Source: Aeromicrobium sp. (GTDB lineage: Bacteria > Actinomycetota > Actinomycetes > Propionibacteriales > Nocardioidaceae). Taken from it: a DNA stretch of 17,615 nucleotides. Of the stretch, positions 7,548-12,681 are shown piece after piece. Made by a program: the position numbers and the translations under genes. The notes under the pieces are model-generated. The model had not been told where the DNA came from, did not search any database, and saw only the letters and a list, made by a program, of their open reading frames with translations. Numbering within the stretch: the first letter of the stretch is position 1; every line of letters starts with the position of its first letter. The stretch spans positions 1 to 17,615 of the forward strand of contig JALRKU010000359.1 of the NCBI GenBank assembly GCA_023254755.1, given 5' to 3'.

Positions 7548-7565
7548 CCCCGCCGTCGGGCCCGG

Positions 7566-7595
7566 TTCGTCCACCGGCCGCACGACAGGTAGACT
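7566..7595 (+). promoter_or_regulatory. Candidate promoter of tRNA-Thr
   Basis: TAGACT (7590-7595) is a good TAnnnT -10 box; TTCGTC (7566-7571) 18 nt upstream is a weak -35. The predicted transcript would start about 30 nt before the mature tRNA at 7632. Confidence 0.45.
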
Positions 7596-7631
7596 CGATG
7601 CGGTCCCGCGGGCGATCCTCGCTGGACCTTC

Positions 7632-7704
7632 GCCGCCTTAGCTCAGTCGGTAGAGCATTTCACTCGTAATGAAAAGGTCGTCGGTTCGATTCCGACAGGC
7701 GGCT
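7632..7704 (+). tRNA. tRNA-Thr (anticodon CGT)
   Basis: A complete 73-nt cloverleaf. The acceptor stem pairs GCCGCCT (7632-7638) with AGGCGGC (7697-7703), and the discriminator base is T7704. The D arm is GCTC...GAGC. The anticodon stem TTTCA/TGAAA (7658-7662 and 7670-7674) encloses CTCGTAA with anticodon CGT at 7665-7667, reading ACG threonine codons. The T arm is GTCGG-TTCGATT-CCGAC (7680-7696). CCA is not encoded, which is common in actinobacteria. It is not part of a tRNA cluster within the window. Confidence 0.97.
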
Positions 7705-7717
7705 CCCAGATTGCAGG

Positions 7718-7735
7718 GAGCAGGCGTCCTGCCTC
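7718..7735 (+). terminator. Possible tRNA-Thr terminator hairpin
   Basis: GAGCAGG pairs with CCTGCCTC with one bulged base around a 3-nt loop (CGT), 14 nt downstream of the tRNA. There is no T-tract. Weak evidence. Confidence 0.3.
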
Positions 7736-8009
7736 TCACCAGCTCCACTCGGTGGTCCACGCGATCCGATTGATCGGCGTTGCAGCCCGTGGAGTTCTCG
7801 TTCGGTTACGGGTGAGCTTGGACCAGCAACGCTCGACGAATGTGCTCTCACCGACAACCTCTCGGCGAAGACTCGCCGGTGATTCGCTCCTCGGTGGAGG
7901 GGGCCAGGTCCCCAGGCCCCGCATCGACCCCTCGTGGTTGGTGCCACGGGACGAGGCGGTGCCCCCGCCGAGCACCCCTGGCGGAAGCGACGTCACGGCG
8001 GGCCGCGCC

Positions 8010-8015
8010 TACGCT
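8010..8015 (+). promoter_or_regulatory. Candidate -10 box, leaderless promoter of the 104-aa gene
   Basis: TACGCT (TAnnnT) ends 6 nt before the ATG at 8022, and no ribosome binding site is present between them. Confidence 0.45.
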
Positions 8016-8021
8016 CCTGGG

Positions 8022-8336
8022 ATGGGTCGGAACAAGAACCCCGTGGTCAAGCGAGTCCGAGTTCTCAACGAGGGACTGATCGACGAGGAGGGCCTGTGGT
8101 GGGAGCGCGTCCGGACGGGCGTCGGCTACTACCTCACCGCAAAGGAGGCTCGTTTGTTCATCGGCCGAGCCGTCCGATTCATGCAGTCCGACGGCATCGG
8201 TGCCGCCGCATTCGACCTCGAGGGCAAGACCGAGTTCAAGCGACTCGCCAAGGATTCTGGGCATCGGGTGCAGGCGTACCAGGCCGCCGATGCGAGCAAG
8301 CGCATCATCGTGACCGTGGACCCGTCGGACTGCTGA
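8022..8336 (+). CDS. Hypothetical protein, 104 aa
   Basis: Not recognised. A small soluble basic protein without signal peptide or membrane segment. The sequence has an aromatic cluster GLWWERVRTGVGYYLTAKEAR (residues about 24-44) and a regular alpha/beta pattern ending in KRIIVTVDPSDC with a C-terminal cysteine. The start at 8022 is preferred because a -10 box lies 6 nt upstream and the upstream in-frame residues look non-coding. Arginine codons include five CGA, with TTG, TCT and GCA also present, unlike the CGC/CGG-dominated neighbours; together with the tRNA 318 bp upstream this hints at acquisition by transfer. It could be a stand-alone orphan or a remnant of an integrated element; neither is proven. 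Confidence 0.65.
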   Translation: MGRNKNPVVKRVRVLNEGLIDEEGLWWERVRTGVGYYLTAKEARLFIGRAVRFMQSDGIGAAAFDLEGKTEFKRLAKDSGHRVQAYQAADASKRIIVTVDPSDC

Positions 8337-8367
8337 CCTCTTCCCGCTGAGCCGCGGTCCCGCGCCC

Positions 8368-8420
8368 GGCGACTCACGACAGCAGCACCGTTCGGCGAGG
8401 ACTGAGCACGGCGACTGACG
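8368..8420. repeat. Pair of 11-bp motifs related to the 4150/4218 repeat
   Basis: GGCGACTCACG at 8368-8378 is identical to 4163-4173 in the first copy of the 27-bp repeat; GGCGACTGACG at 8410-8420 differs by one base. Both lie between the 104-aa gene and the tetR remnant. Only the core is shared, so this is a short match. Confidence 0.5.
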
Positions 8421-8434
8421 TCGCGAGGCGTCAG
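8415..8434. other. Small hairpin at the 3' end of the tetR remnant
   Basis: CTGACG (8415-8420) and CGTCAG (8429-8434) pair around an 8-nt loop and span the tetR stop codon at 8431-8433. It may serve as a weak terminator between convergent units; the stem is only 6 bp. Confidence 0.3.
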
Positions 8435-8817
8435 GACTCGCCCGACGCGAAGGACGTCCAGGTGTCGACGATGGCCGCCACGTCGTCCCTGTCGGCGTGC
8501 TCCAGCGCGGGCAGGTCGAGGAAGTGCCGCGCGATGGTGACGCCCATGATGCTGGAGACGACCAGCGCGGCGCGCAGCTCGGCGTGCTCGTCGGTCATGG
8601 CCTGCGCGAGGGTCTCGGCGCGCTCGCGCAGGTAGCCGCTCATGACCTCGGCGGCTTCCGGTGAGGTCAGCATCGAGCGCATGAGCGCACGGGTGGGCGG
8701 CGGGAGCTCGCGCAGCCGCACGTCGAGCACCTCGGCGAAGTGCGTCGGGACCTCCTCGTCGCGCAGCTCGGCGACGGGCCGGACAGCGAGGGCGAAGAGC
8801 GCCTGCTTGGAGCTGAA
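8431..8817 (-). pseudogene. TetR-family regulator remnant, DNA-binding domain deleted
   Basis: About 129 residues of a TetR/AcrR protein are intact from FSSKQALFALAV, the end of the usual helix-turn-helix region (compare FGSKEALF), through the ligand-binding domain (ALMRSMLTSPEAAEVM, then AELRAALVVSSIMGVTIARHFL) to a normal stop. The first roughly 45-60 residues carrying the helix-turn-helix are absent: immediately upstream, from about 8818, the frame reads the reverse of an amidohydrolase fragment and turns into Arg/Gly-rich nonsense, although it stays open to 8934. It cannot bind DNA as a TetR. The C-terminal part resembles the TetR_C_17-type domain of actinobacterial regulators. The remaining frame is undamaged, suggesting a recent event. 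Confidence 0.75.
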
Positions 8818-8828
8818 TGAGCACGGCG

Positions 8829-8985
8829 ACGCCGCGTCCCGCCGCGTCCCCGCCGCGTCCCCGCCTCGTCGACCTCGGCGACGGCCGGATCGCCGCGATG
8901 GACGAGCAGGGCGTCGACGTCCACGTCCTGGCACTCACGCCGCCGGGCACCCAGGGCCTGCCGGCCCGCGAGTCCACCGCACTGA
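8829..8985 (+). pseudogene. Amidohydrolase (metal-dependent hydrolase) fragment
   Basis: About 40 residues read RLVDLGDGRIAAMDEQGVDV then HVLALTPPGTQGLPARESTA, a recognisable internal block of the amidohydrolase-2 family, where the pattern is DLGDGRLAAMDxAGIDVQVLSLTxPGxQ. Both the N-terminal part, with the metal-binding His residues, and everything after the LPARESTALS segment are missing; past about 8985 the frame is simply antisense to the RraA-like gene. A tandem decamer array sits at its 5' edge. The ATG at 8817 is probably accidental. Intact members are roughly 300-400 aa TIM-barrel enzymes, so nothing functional remains. Confidence 0.6.
8831..8861. repeat. Three tandem copies of GCCGCGTCCC
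   Basis: Perfect decamers at 8831-8840, 8841-8850 and 8852-8861, with a single extra C between the second and third. They lie at the boundary between the tetR and amidohydrolase fragments. Because the units are not multiples of three, they shift frame relative to each other. Confidence 0.85.
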
Positions 8986-9050
8986 GCGCGCCGCGAACGG
9001 GCCTGCGGCCGGAACGCGGAGGTCGCCCGCGTGCGACGACGCGCGGCCGC

Positions 9051-9518
9051 TCAGTCGGTGACGACGATGCCGGTCGCGTCGGCGTACAAGTGCTGGCCCG
9101 GCGCGATGCGAACGCCTCCCACGACGACGTCGACGTCGAGGTCTCCGCGGCCCTCGCGGATCGAACGTCGCGGCGTCGACGCGAGCGCCCGCACCCCGAG
9201 GTCGAGCGTGCGGAGCACCTCGACGTCACGGACCGCGCCGGCCACGACGACGCCGGCCCAGCCCTGCTCGACGGCACCGGCGGCGATCAGGTCACCGACC
9301 AGCGCGCACCTCACCGACCCTCCCCCGTCGACCACGAGGACGGCCCCGTCGCCGGGGGTCGCCAGCACCTCCTTGACGCGGGAGTTGTCCTCCCAGCAAC
9401 GCACCGTGCGGACCGGACCGTCGAACCACTCGCGACCCCCGAAGGACGCGAAGCCCGGCGCGAGCACCCGCGCAGCGTCGCCGAGCTCGTCGCACAGGTC
9501 CGGGGTCGTCCAGGTCAT
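9051..9518 (-). CDS. RraA-family protein (4-hydroxy-4-methyl-2-oxoglutarate aldolase / oxaloacetate decarboxylase type)
   Basis: A 155-aa protein with the RraA-like swivelling beta/beta/alpha fold. Family signatures are the DLCDELGDAARVLAPGF start (residues 7-23), a LVVDGGGSVRCALVGDLIA segment (61-79) and the conserved GAVRD (94-98), where Arg97 and Asp98 are the substrate- and metal-binding pair of the aldolase branch. Characterised relatives cleave 4-hydroxy-4-methyl-2-oxoglutarate to pyruvate, decarboxylate oxaloacetate, or (E. coli RraA) inhibit RNase E. The presence of the Arg-Asp pair fits an enzymatic or dual role, but sequence alone does not decide. The ATG at 9518 is preceded by a weak GGAT ribosome binding site. 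The neighbouring amidohydrolase and tetR remnants suggest it may once have belonged to a catabolic locus. Confidence 0.9.
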   Translation of the reverse strand: MTWTTPDLCDELGDAARVLAPGFASFGGREWFDGPVRTVRCWEDNSRVKEVLATPGDGAVLVVDGGGSVRCALVGDLIAAGAVEQGWAGVVVAGAVRDVEVLRTLDLGVRALASTPRRSIREGRGDLDVDVVVGGVRIAPGQHLYADATGIVVTD

Positions 9519-9702
9519 GGTGATCCGTTCGTCGAGGTCGTGCTGCAGGGCCGGGAGGGGAGGAGCCGAGAAGGTCGAGCAGCGTGACCTGCCAGGCGAG
9601 GGCGAGGTCGAACTGCGCCTGTGCTGTCCACGATGACTCTACGCCGAGCCGATGCGCCGCGGCGCTGGTCGGCAGACCGGCGACCCTCGGCTCGCGACGC
9701 TC

Positions 9703-9708
9703 TACCCT
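9703..9708 (+). promoter_or_regulatory. Candidate -10 box, leaderless promoter of the 102-aa gene
   Basis: TACCCT ends 7 nt before the ATG at 9716; no ribosome binding site is visible. The 197 nt between the RraA-like gene and this start hold nothing else I can name. Confidence 0.5.
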
Positions 9709-9715
9709 GCTGCAC

Positions 9716-10024
9716 ATGGGAGACGATCGCTACCTCTTCGAGGACTCGGCCACCGACTTGTACCGGATCTGTGGCGAGGGTGGCGAGGTGCCCGACAGGG
9801 TCGCGATCGACGCACTGGTGGGTGGCTCGTTCGTCGGCGAGTTCTCCTGCTCGTGGGAGCACTTCGCCGAGTGGGCGGCCCAGGGTCGGCCGGTGCCACG
9901 CACTGATCCGGCCGACGACACGACGAACGACTGGGCCCTCGCGTGCCTGGTGCTCCTGGCACTCGTCGCGTGGACCACGCTGGGGGCCTTCGGCGCATAC
10001 ACGGCGATCACCCGCATCTGGTGA
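9716..10024 (+). CDS. Small membrane-anchored hypothetical protein, 102 aa
   Basis: Not recognised. The N-terminal 70 residues are soluble and acidic (MGDDRYLFEDSATDLYRIC, then GSFVGEFSCSWEHFAEWAAQG), followed by one membrane segment near the C-terminus (about residues 74-98, WALACLVLLALVAWTTLGAF), so it is a C-tail-anchored topology with the bulk probably cytoplasmic. Two cysteines (Cys19 and Cys45) are in the soluble part. The start at 9716 is supported by a -10 box 7 nt upstream. A second small membrane-protein gene follows after 32 nt but appears to have its own promoter. Confidence 0.65.
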   Translation: MGDDRYLFEDSATDLYRICGEGGEVPDRVAIDALVGGSFVGEFSCSWEHFAEWAAQGRPVPRTDPADDTTNDWALACLVLLALVAWTTLGAFGAYTAITRIW

Positions 10025-10044
10025 CGCAAGAGAACCCTTGATCC

Positions 10045-10050
10045 TACGAT
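10045..10050 (+). promoter_or_regulatory. Candidate -10 box, leaderless promoter of the 78-aa gene
   Basis: TACGAT ends 6 nt before the ATG at 10057, in the 32-nt gap after the preceding stop codon. Confidence 0.5.
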
Positions 10051-10056
10051 CGCGGC

Positions 10057-10293
10057 ATGTCGGCAACGGGACGAGTGGTCCGGATCGCCTTCCTCGCGTG
10101 GGCTGTCGGATCCATCGTCGCGGGGGCCGCCGTGGCCGCGACAGGAGACGTCGGCGGTGTCGTCGTGCTGGCCGGGGGTCTGACCGTGATGTACCTCGTC
10201 TGGCTCCTCCCTCGTCGAGCGGTCGCGCGCGCCCTGGACGACTCTGCCGACGGTCCGGCCCGACCAGGCAGCACGCGCGTTGGACCGGGTTGA
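10057..10293 (+). CDS. Small membrane protein, 78 aa, two predicted membrane segments
   Basis: Not recognised. Two hydrophobic segments, IAFLAWAVGSIVAGAAVAA (about residues 10-28) and GGVVVLAGGLTVMYLVWLL (33-51), form a hairpin, followed by a cytoplasmic RRAVARALDD tail with positive charges just after the second helix. No enzymatic motif is visible. The start at 10057 is supported by the -10 box at 10045-10050 and by the placement of the first membrane segment. It could be a holin-like or accessory membrane protein, but there is no evidence for either. Confidence 0.6.
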   Translation: MSATGRVVRIAFLAWAVGSIVAGAAVAATGDVGGVVVLAGGLTVMYLVWLLPRRAVARALDDSADGPARPGSTRVGPG

Positions 10294-10373
10294 TGCCGCC
10301 CGTCGACATGATCGCGGGTGCTGCCGTCGGCGGCACGACCGCTCTCGGGCGACACGCGATCCTGCACGTCTCC

Positions 10374-10379
10374 TAGTCT
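10374..10379 (+). promoter_or_regulatory. Candidate -10 box, leaderless promoter of the SDR gene
   Basis: TAGTCT ends 7 nt before the ATG at 10387; no ribosome binding site is seen. Confidence 0.5.
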
Positions 10380-10386
10380 CACGGTC

Positions 10387-11178
10387 ATGACCACCACCGC
10401 CGTCGTGACCGGCGCGGGGCGGGGCATCGGCCTCGCGATCGCGCACCGCCTGCGAGCCGCTGGGCACCTCGTCGTCGTCACGGACGTCGACCGCGAGGCC
10501 GCCGAGCGGGCCGCCGCCGAGGTCGGTGGGGGTGCGGTGGGCCTCGAGCAGGACGTCCGTGACCTCGCCTCCGCCGACGCCGTGGCGGCGGTCGCGGCCG
10601 AGCACGGACGGGTCGCCGTGTGGGTCAACAACGCCGGGGTGCTCTTCGCGGGCGACGCGTGGGCCCACCCCGACGACGAGCTGACCACGATCCTCGACGT
10701 CAACGTGCGCGGCGTCATCTCCGGCAGCGCCGCAGCAGTGAGGACGATGGGGTCCGACGGAGGGAGGATCCTCAACATCGCCTCCATCTCGGCACTGACA
10801 CCCGTCCCCGGCCTCGCCCTGTACGCCGCGACCAAGGCAGCCGTGCTGTCGTACACGACCTCCCTGGAGGGCGACCTGCGGCACGCGGGCCTGCCCATCA
10901 CGGTCAAGGCCCTGTGCCCCGACGTCGTCGGCACCCACATGGTCACGTCACGAGAGAACGACCCGCACGCCGCGATGCTGTTCTCGGGACCGAAGCCACT
11001 CGACACCGACACCGTCGCCGCGGCCGCGATGTCACTGCTCGACAGTCGCCAGACCTTCCGCGTCGTCCCCCGCTGGCGGGGCGTCGTGGCGCGCTCGGCC
11101 GACGTCGCGCCCTCGGTCACGGGCGGCGCCCTCGCGCTGATGCGACGGCTCGGCGAACGACGCCAGTCGCGAGGCTGA
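10387..11178 (+). CDS. Short-chain dehydrogenase/reductase (classical SDR)
   Basis: A 263-aa Rossmann-fold NAD(P)-dependent oxidoreductase. The cofactor motif TGAGRGIG is at residues 8-15, Asp33 after the second strand (VVVTDVD) favours NAD(H) over NADP(H), NNAG is at 81-84, and the catalytic residues are Asn107-region DVNVRG, Ser133 in NIASIS, Tyr146 and Lys150 in YAATK. The C-terminal 30 residues (RWRGVVARSADVAPSVTGGA...) form an extra helix seen in SDRs that act on hydrophobic substrates. The substrate is unknown. The ATG at 10387 begins the Rossmann strand almost directly, as usual, and has a -10 box 7 nt upstream. The gap of 43 nt to the kinase contains a separate candidate promoter, so co-transcription is not required. 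Confidence 0.93.
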   Translation: MTTTAVVTGAGRGIGLAIAHRLRAAGHLVVVTDVDREAAERAAAEVGGGAVGLEQDVRDLASADAVAAVAAEHGRVAVWVNNAGVLFAGDAWAHPDDELTTILDVNVRGVISGSAAAVRTMGSDGGRILNIASISALTPVPGLALYAATKAAVLSYTTSLEGDLRHAGLPITVKALCPDVVGTHMVTSRENDPHAAMLFSGPKPLDTDTVAAAAMSLLDSRQTFRVVPRWRGVVARSADVAPSVTGGALALMRRLGERRQSRG

Positions 11179-11209
11179 TCGTCGACGTGCGCGGGTGCCG
11201 GCCCGGACC

Positions 11210-11215
11210 TACCGT
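11210..11215 (+). promoter_or_regulatory. Candidate -10 box, leaderless promoter of the kinase gene
   Basis: TACCGT ends 6 nt before the ATG at 11222; no ribosome binding site lies between. Confidence 0.5.
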
Positions 11216-11221
11216 GGTCCA

Positions 11222-12667
11222 ATGGCCGAACGCCTGAACGACCGCTACGAGCTGCACGAGCTGCTGGGGTCCGGTGGGATGGGCCGCGTGCACCGAGGGT
11301 TCGACACGCGGCTCCAGCGCCCCGTCGCCATCAAGATCCTGCGGGGCGAGAAGGTCGCCGACGAGACGGCCCGCGCCCGCCTGCGCGCCGAGGCCGTCAT
11401 CGCCGGCACGCTGCACCACCCGGGCGTCGCCGAGGTGTTCGACCACGACGAGGACGCGGCCTCGCCCGACCGCGATCCGTTCATCGTCATGCAGCACGTG
11501 GAGGGTCGGCCCCTCGCGGCGCTGCTGCGGGACGGCCCCCTGCCCGTGCCCGAGGTCGCGGGTCTGCTCCACGGCGTCGCCGACGCCCTCGCGGCGGCCC
11601 ACCGCGCCGGAGTCGTCCACCGCGACCTGAAGCCGGCGAACATCATGATCACCTCCGCCGGCCGACCCGTGCTGGTCGACTTCGGCATCGCGACCTCGCC
11701 CGACCAGGAGCCGCTGACCGAGACCGGGACCATCATCGGCACCACCGAGTACCTGAGTCCCGAGCAGGCGATGGGACGGCCCGCCAGCGCGGCGTCCGAC
11801 GTCTACGCCCTGGGCGTCGTGGCGTACCAGTGCCTCACCGGCGTGTCGCCGTTCCGCCGCGACGGCGCCGTGGCGACCGCTCTCGCCCAGGTGGGCGACG
11901 ACCTGCCCGCGTGGCCCGACGACGTGCCGGAGCCGCTCCGGGAGGTGGTCACCTCGATGACCGCCAAGGACCCGGACGAGCGGCCGACGGCCGAGCAGGT
12001 CGCCGCCGTGACCGAACGTCCGTGGATCACCGGCGACGTCGACCCTGTCACCACGCTGCTCCCCGCCCGGACGCGCCGACGGCGGTGGACCCCGGCCCGC
12101 GGGCCCCGCTCGCGCTACGCCGCGATCGGCGCCCTCGCGGTCGTCGCCGCCGTGGCCCTGGTGCTGCAGAACCTGGGGGGCAGCGACACCCGGAAGGTGC
12201 CCGACCTGGTCGGGCTCACAGCGGCGCAGGCCGTCGACCGTGCCGAGTCGGCCGGGCTCTCGGTGCGCCGCACCGTCCTCGACGATCCCGTGGCCGAGAA
12301 GGGCATGGTGGTCGAGCAGAGCCCGAAGCCCGGCGCCTCGACGACGCGCGACACGATGACGATCGCGGTGGCGTCAGGCCGGATGGAGGTTCCCGCCGAC
12401 GCCCTGGTCGGCAAGACCCTCGAGACCGCCCGGCGGCTGCTCGAGAAGCGTGGATTCGTCGTGACCACCACCGAGGTCACGTCGACCAGGACACCCGGGA
12501 CGGTCGTGGCCGTCGACCGGTCCGGTCGGCTCCCGCTCGGCACCGTCGTCATCGTCTCGGTCGCCCGGGCCCCGGTCATCACGGCCCCGACGACCAGCAC
12601 CACGACCAGCGGGGGAACGGGGGCCAAGAAGCCCGGAGGCAAGGGCGGCAAGAAGGGCAAGCGCTGA
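11222..12667 (+). CDS. Serine/threonine protein kinase with two PASTA domains
   Basis: A 481-aa membrane-spanning Hanks-type kinase. The cytoplasmic kinase domain (about 9-268) has the glycine loop GSGGMG (16-21), Lys38 in VAIK, HRDLKPAN with catalytic Asp135, the Asp153-Phe-Gly magnesium motif, an activation loop with several threonines (TETGTIIGTTEYLSPEQ, 167-182) and the D193VYALG segment. A basic juxtamembrane region (RTRRRR) leads to one membrane helix (about 300-315). Outside are two PASTA repeats (about 325-384, 388-449), which in relatives bind peptidoglycan fragments or lipid II. After a Thr/Ser-rich linker the protein ends in a Lys/Gly tail (GGKGGKKGKR). It is shorter than the four-PASTA PknB and is not in a division/peptidoglycan operon, so it is likely an accessory kinase. 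Targets are unknown. Confidence 0.95.
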   Translation: MAERLNDRYELHELLGSGGMGRVHRGFDTRLQRPVAIKILRGEKVADETARARLRAEAVIAGTLHHPGVAEVFDHDEDAASPDRDPFIVMQHVEGRPLAALLRDGPLPVPEVAGLLHGVADALAAAHRAGVVHRDLKPANIMITSAGRPVLVDFGIATSPDQEPLTETGTIIGTTEYLSPEQAMGRPASAASDVYALGVVAYQCLTGVSPFRRDGAVATALAQVGDDLPAWPDDVPEPLREVVTSMTAKDPDERPTAEQVAAVTERPWITGDVDPVTTLLPARTRRRRWTPARGPRSRYAAIGALAVVAAVALVLQNLGGSDTRKVPDLVGLTAAQAVDRAESAGLSVRRTVLDDPVAEKGMVVEQSPKPGASTTRDTMTIAVASGRMEVPADALVGKTLETARRLLEKRGFVVTTTEVTSTRTPGTVVAVDRSGRLPLGTVVIVSVARAPVITAPTTSTTTSGGTGAKKPGGKGGKKGKR

Positions 12668-12681
12668 CTCAGTCGGTCAGC
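12663..12681. other. Short inverted repeat spanning two convergent stop codons
   Basis: GCTGAC (12663-12668) and GTCAGC (12676-12681) pair around 7 nt and contain the kinase TGA (12665-12667) and the pucR stop (12669-12671). A 6-bp stem is a weak terminator at best. Confidence 0.35.

Larger units (their letters stand above)
7705..8021. other. Gene-free stretch downstream of tRNA-Thr
   Basis: About 317 bp with no supportable gene. A long reading frame crosses it in phase with the following small protein, but its residues show no domain and a better start exists at 8022. The first part holds a small hairpin, GAGCAGG (7718-7724) with CCTGCCTC (7728-7735), bulged once, which may end the tRNA transcript. 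The remainder is somewhat lower in GC than the flanks. I looked for a repeat of the tRNA 3' end that would mark an attachment site and did not find one in the window. Confidence 0.5.

Noticed and set aside
7752..8021. N-terminal extension of the 104-aa protein to 194 aa
   Set aside because: The extra residues have no pattern or conserved-looking segment, and a -10 box sits directly before the ATG at 8022.
7632..8336. Integrated element bounded by attL/attR at tRNA-Thr
   Set aside because: No integrase, relaxase or duplicated tRNA 3' end was found in the window; only compositional hints remain.
8431..8934. Full 167-residue frame as an intact TetR regulator
   Set aside because: The first 38 residues are Arg/Gly-rich nonsense complementary to the amidohydrolase fragment, and there is no helix-turn-helix.
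8817..9587. 256-residue plus-strand frame beginning with the amidohydrolase fragment as a real gene
   Set aside because: After about residue 55 it is antisense to the RraA-like gene and has lost all family similarity.
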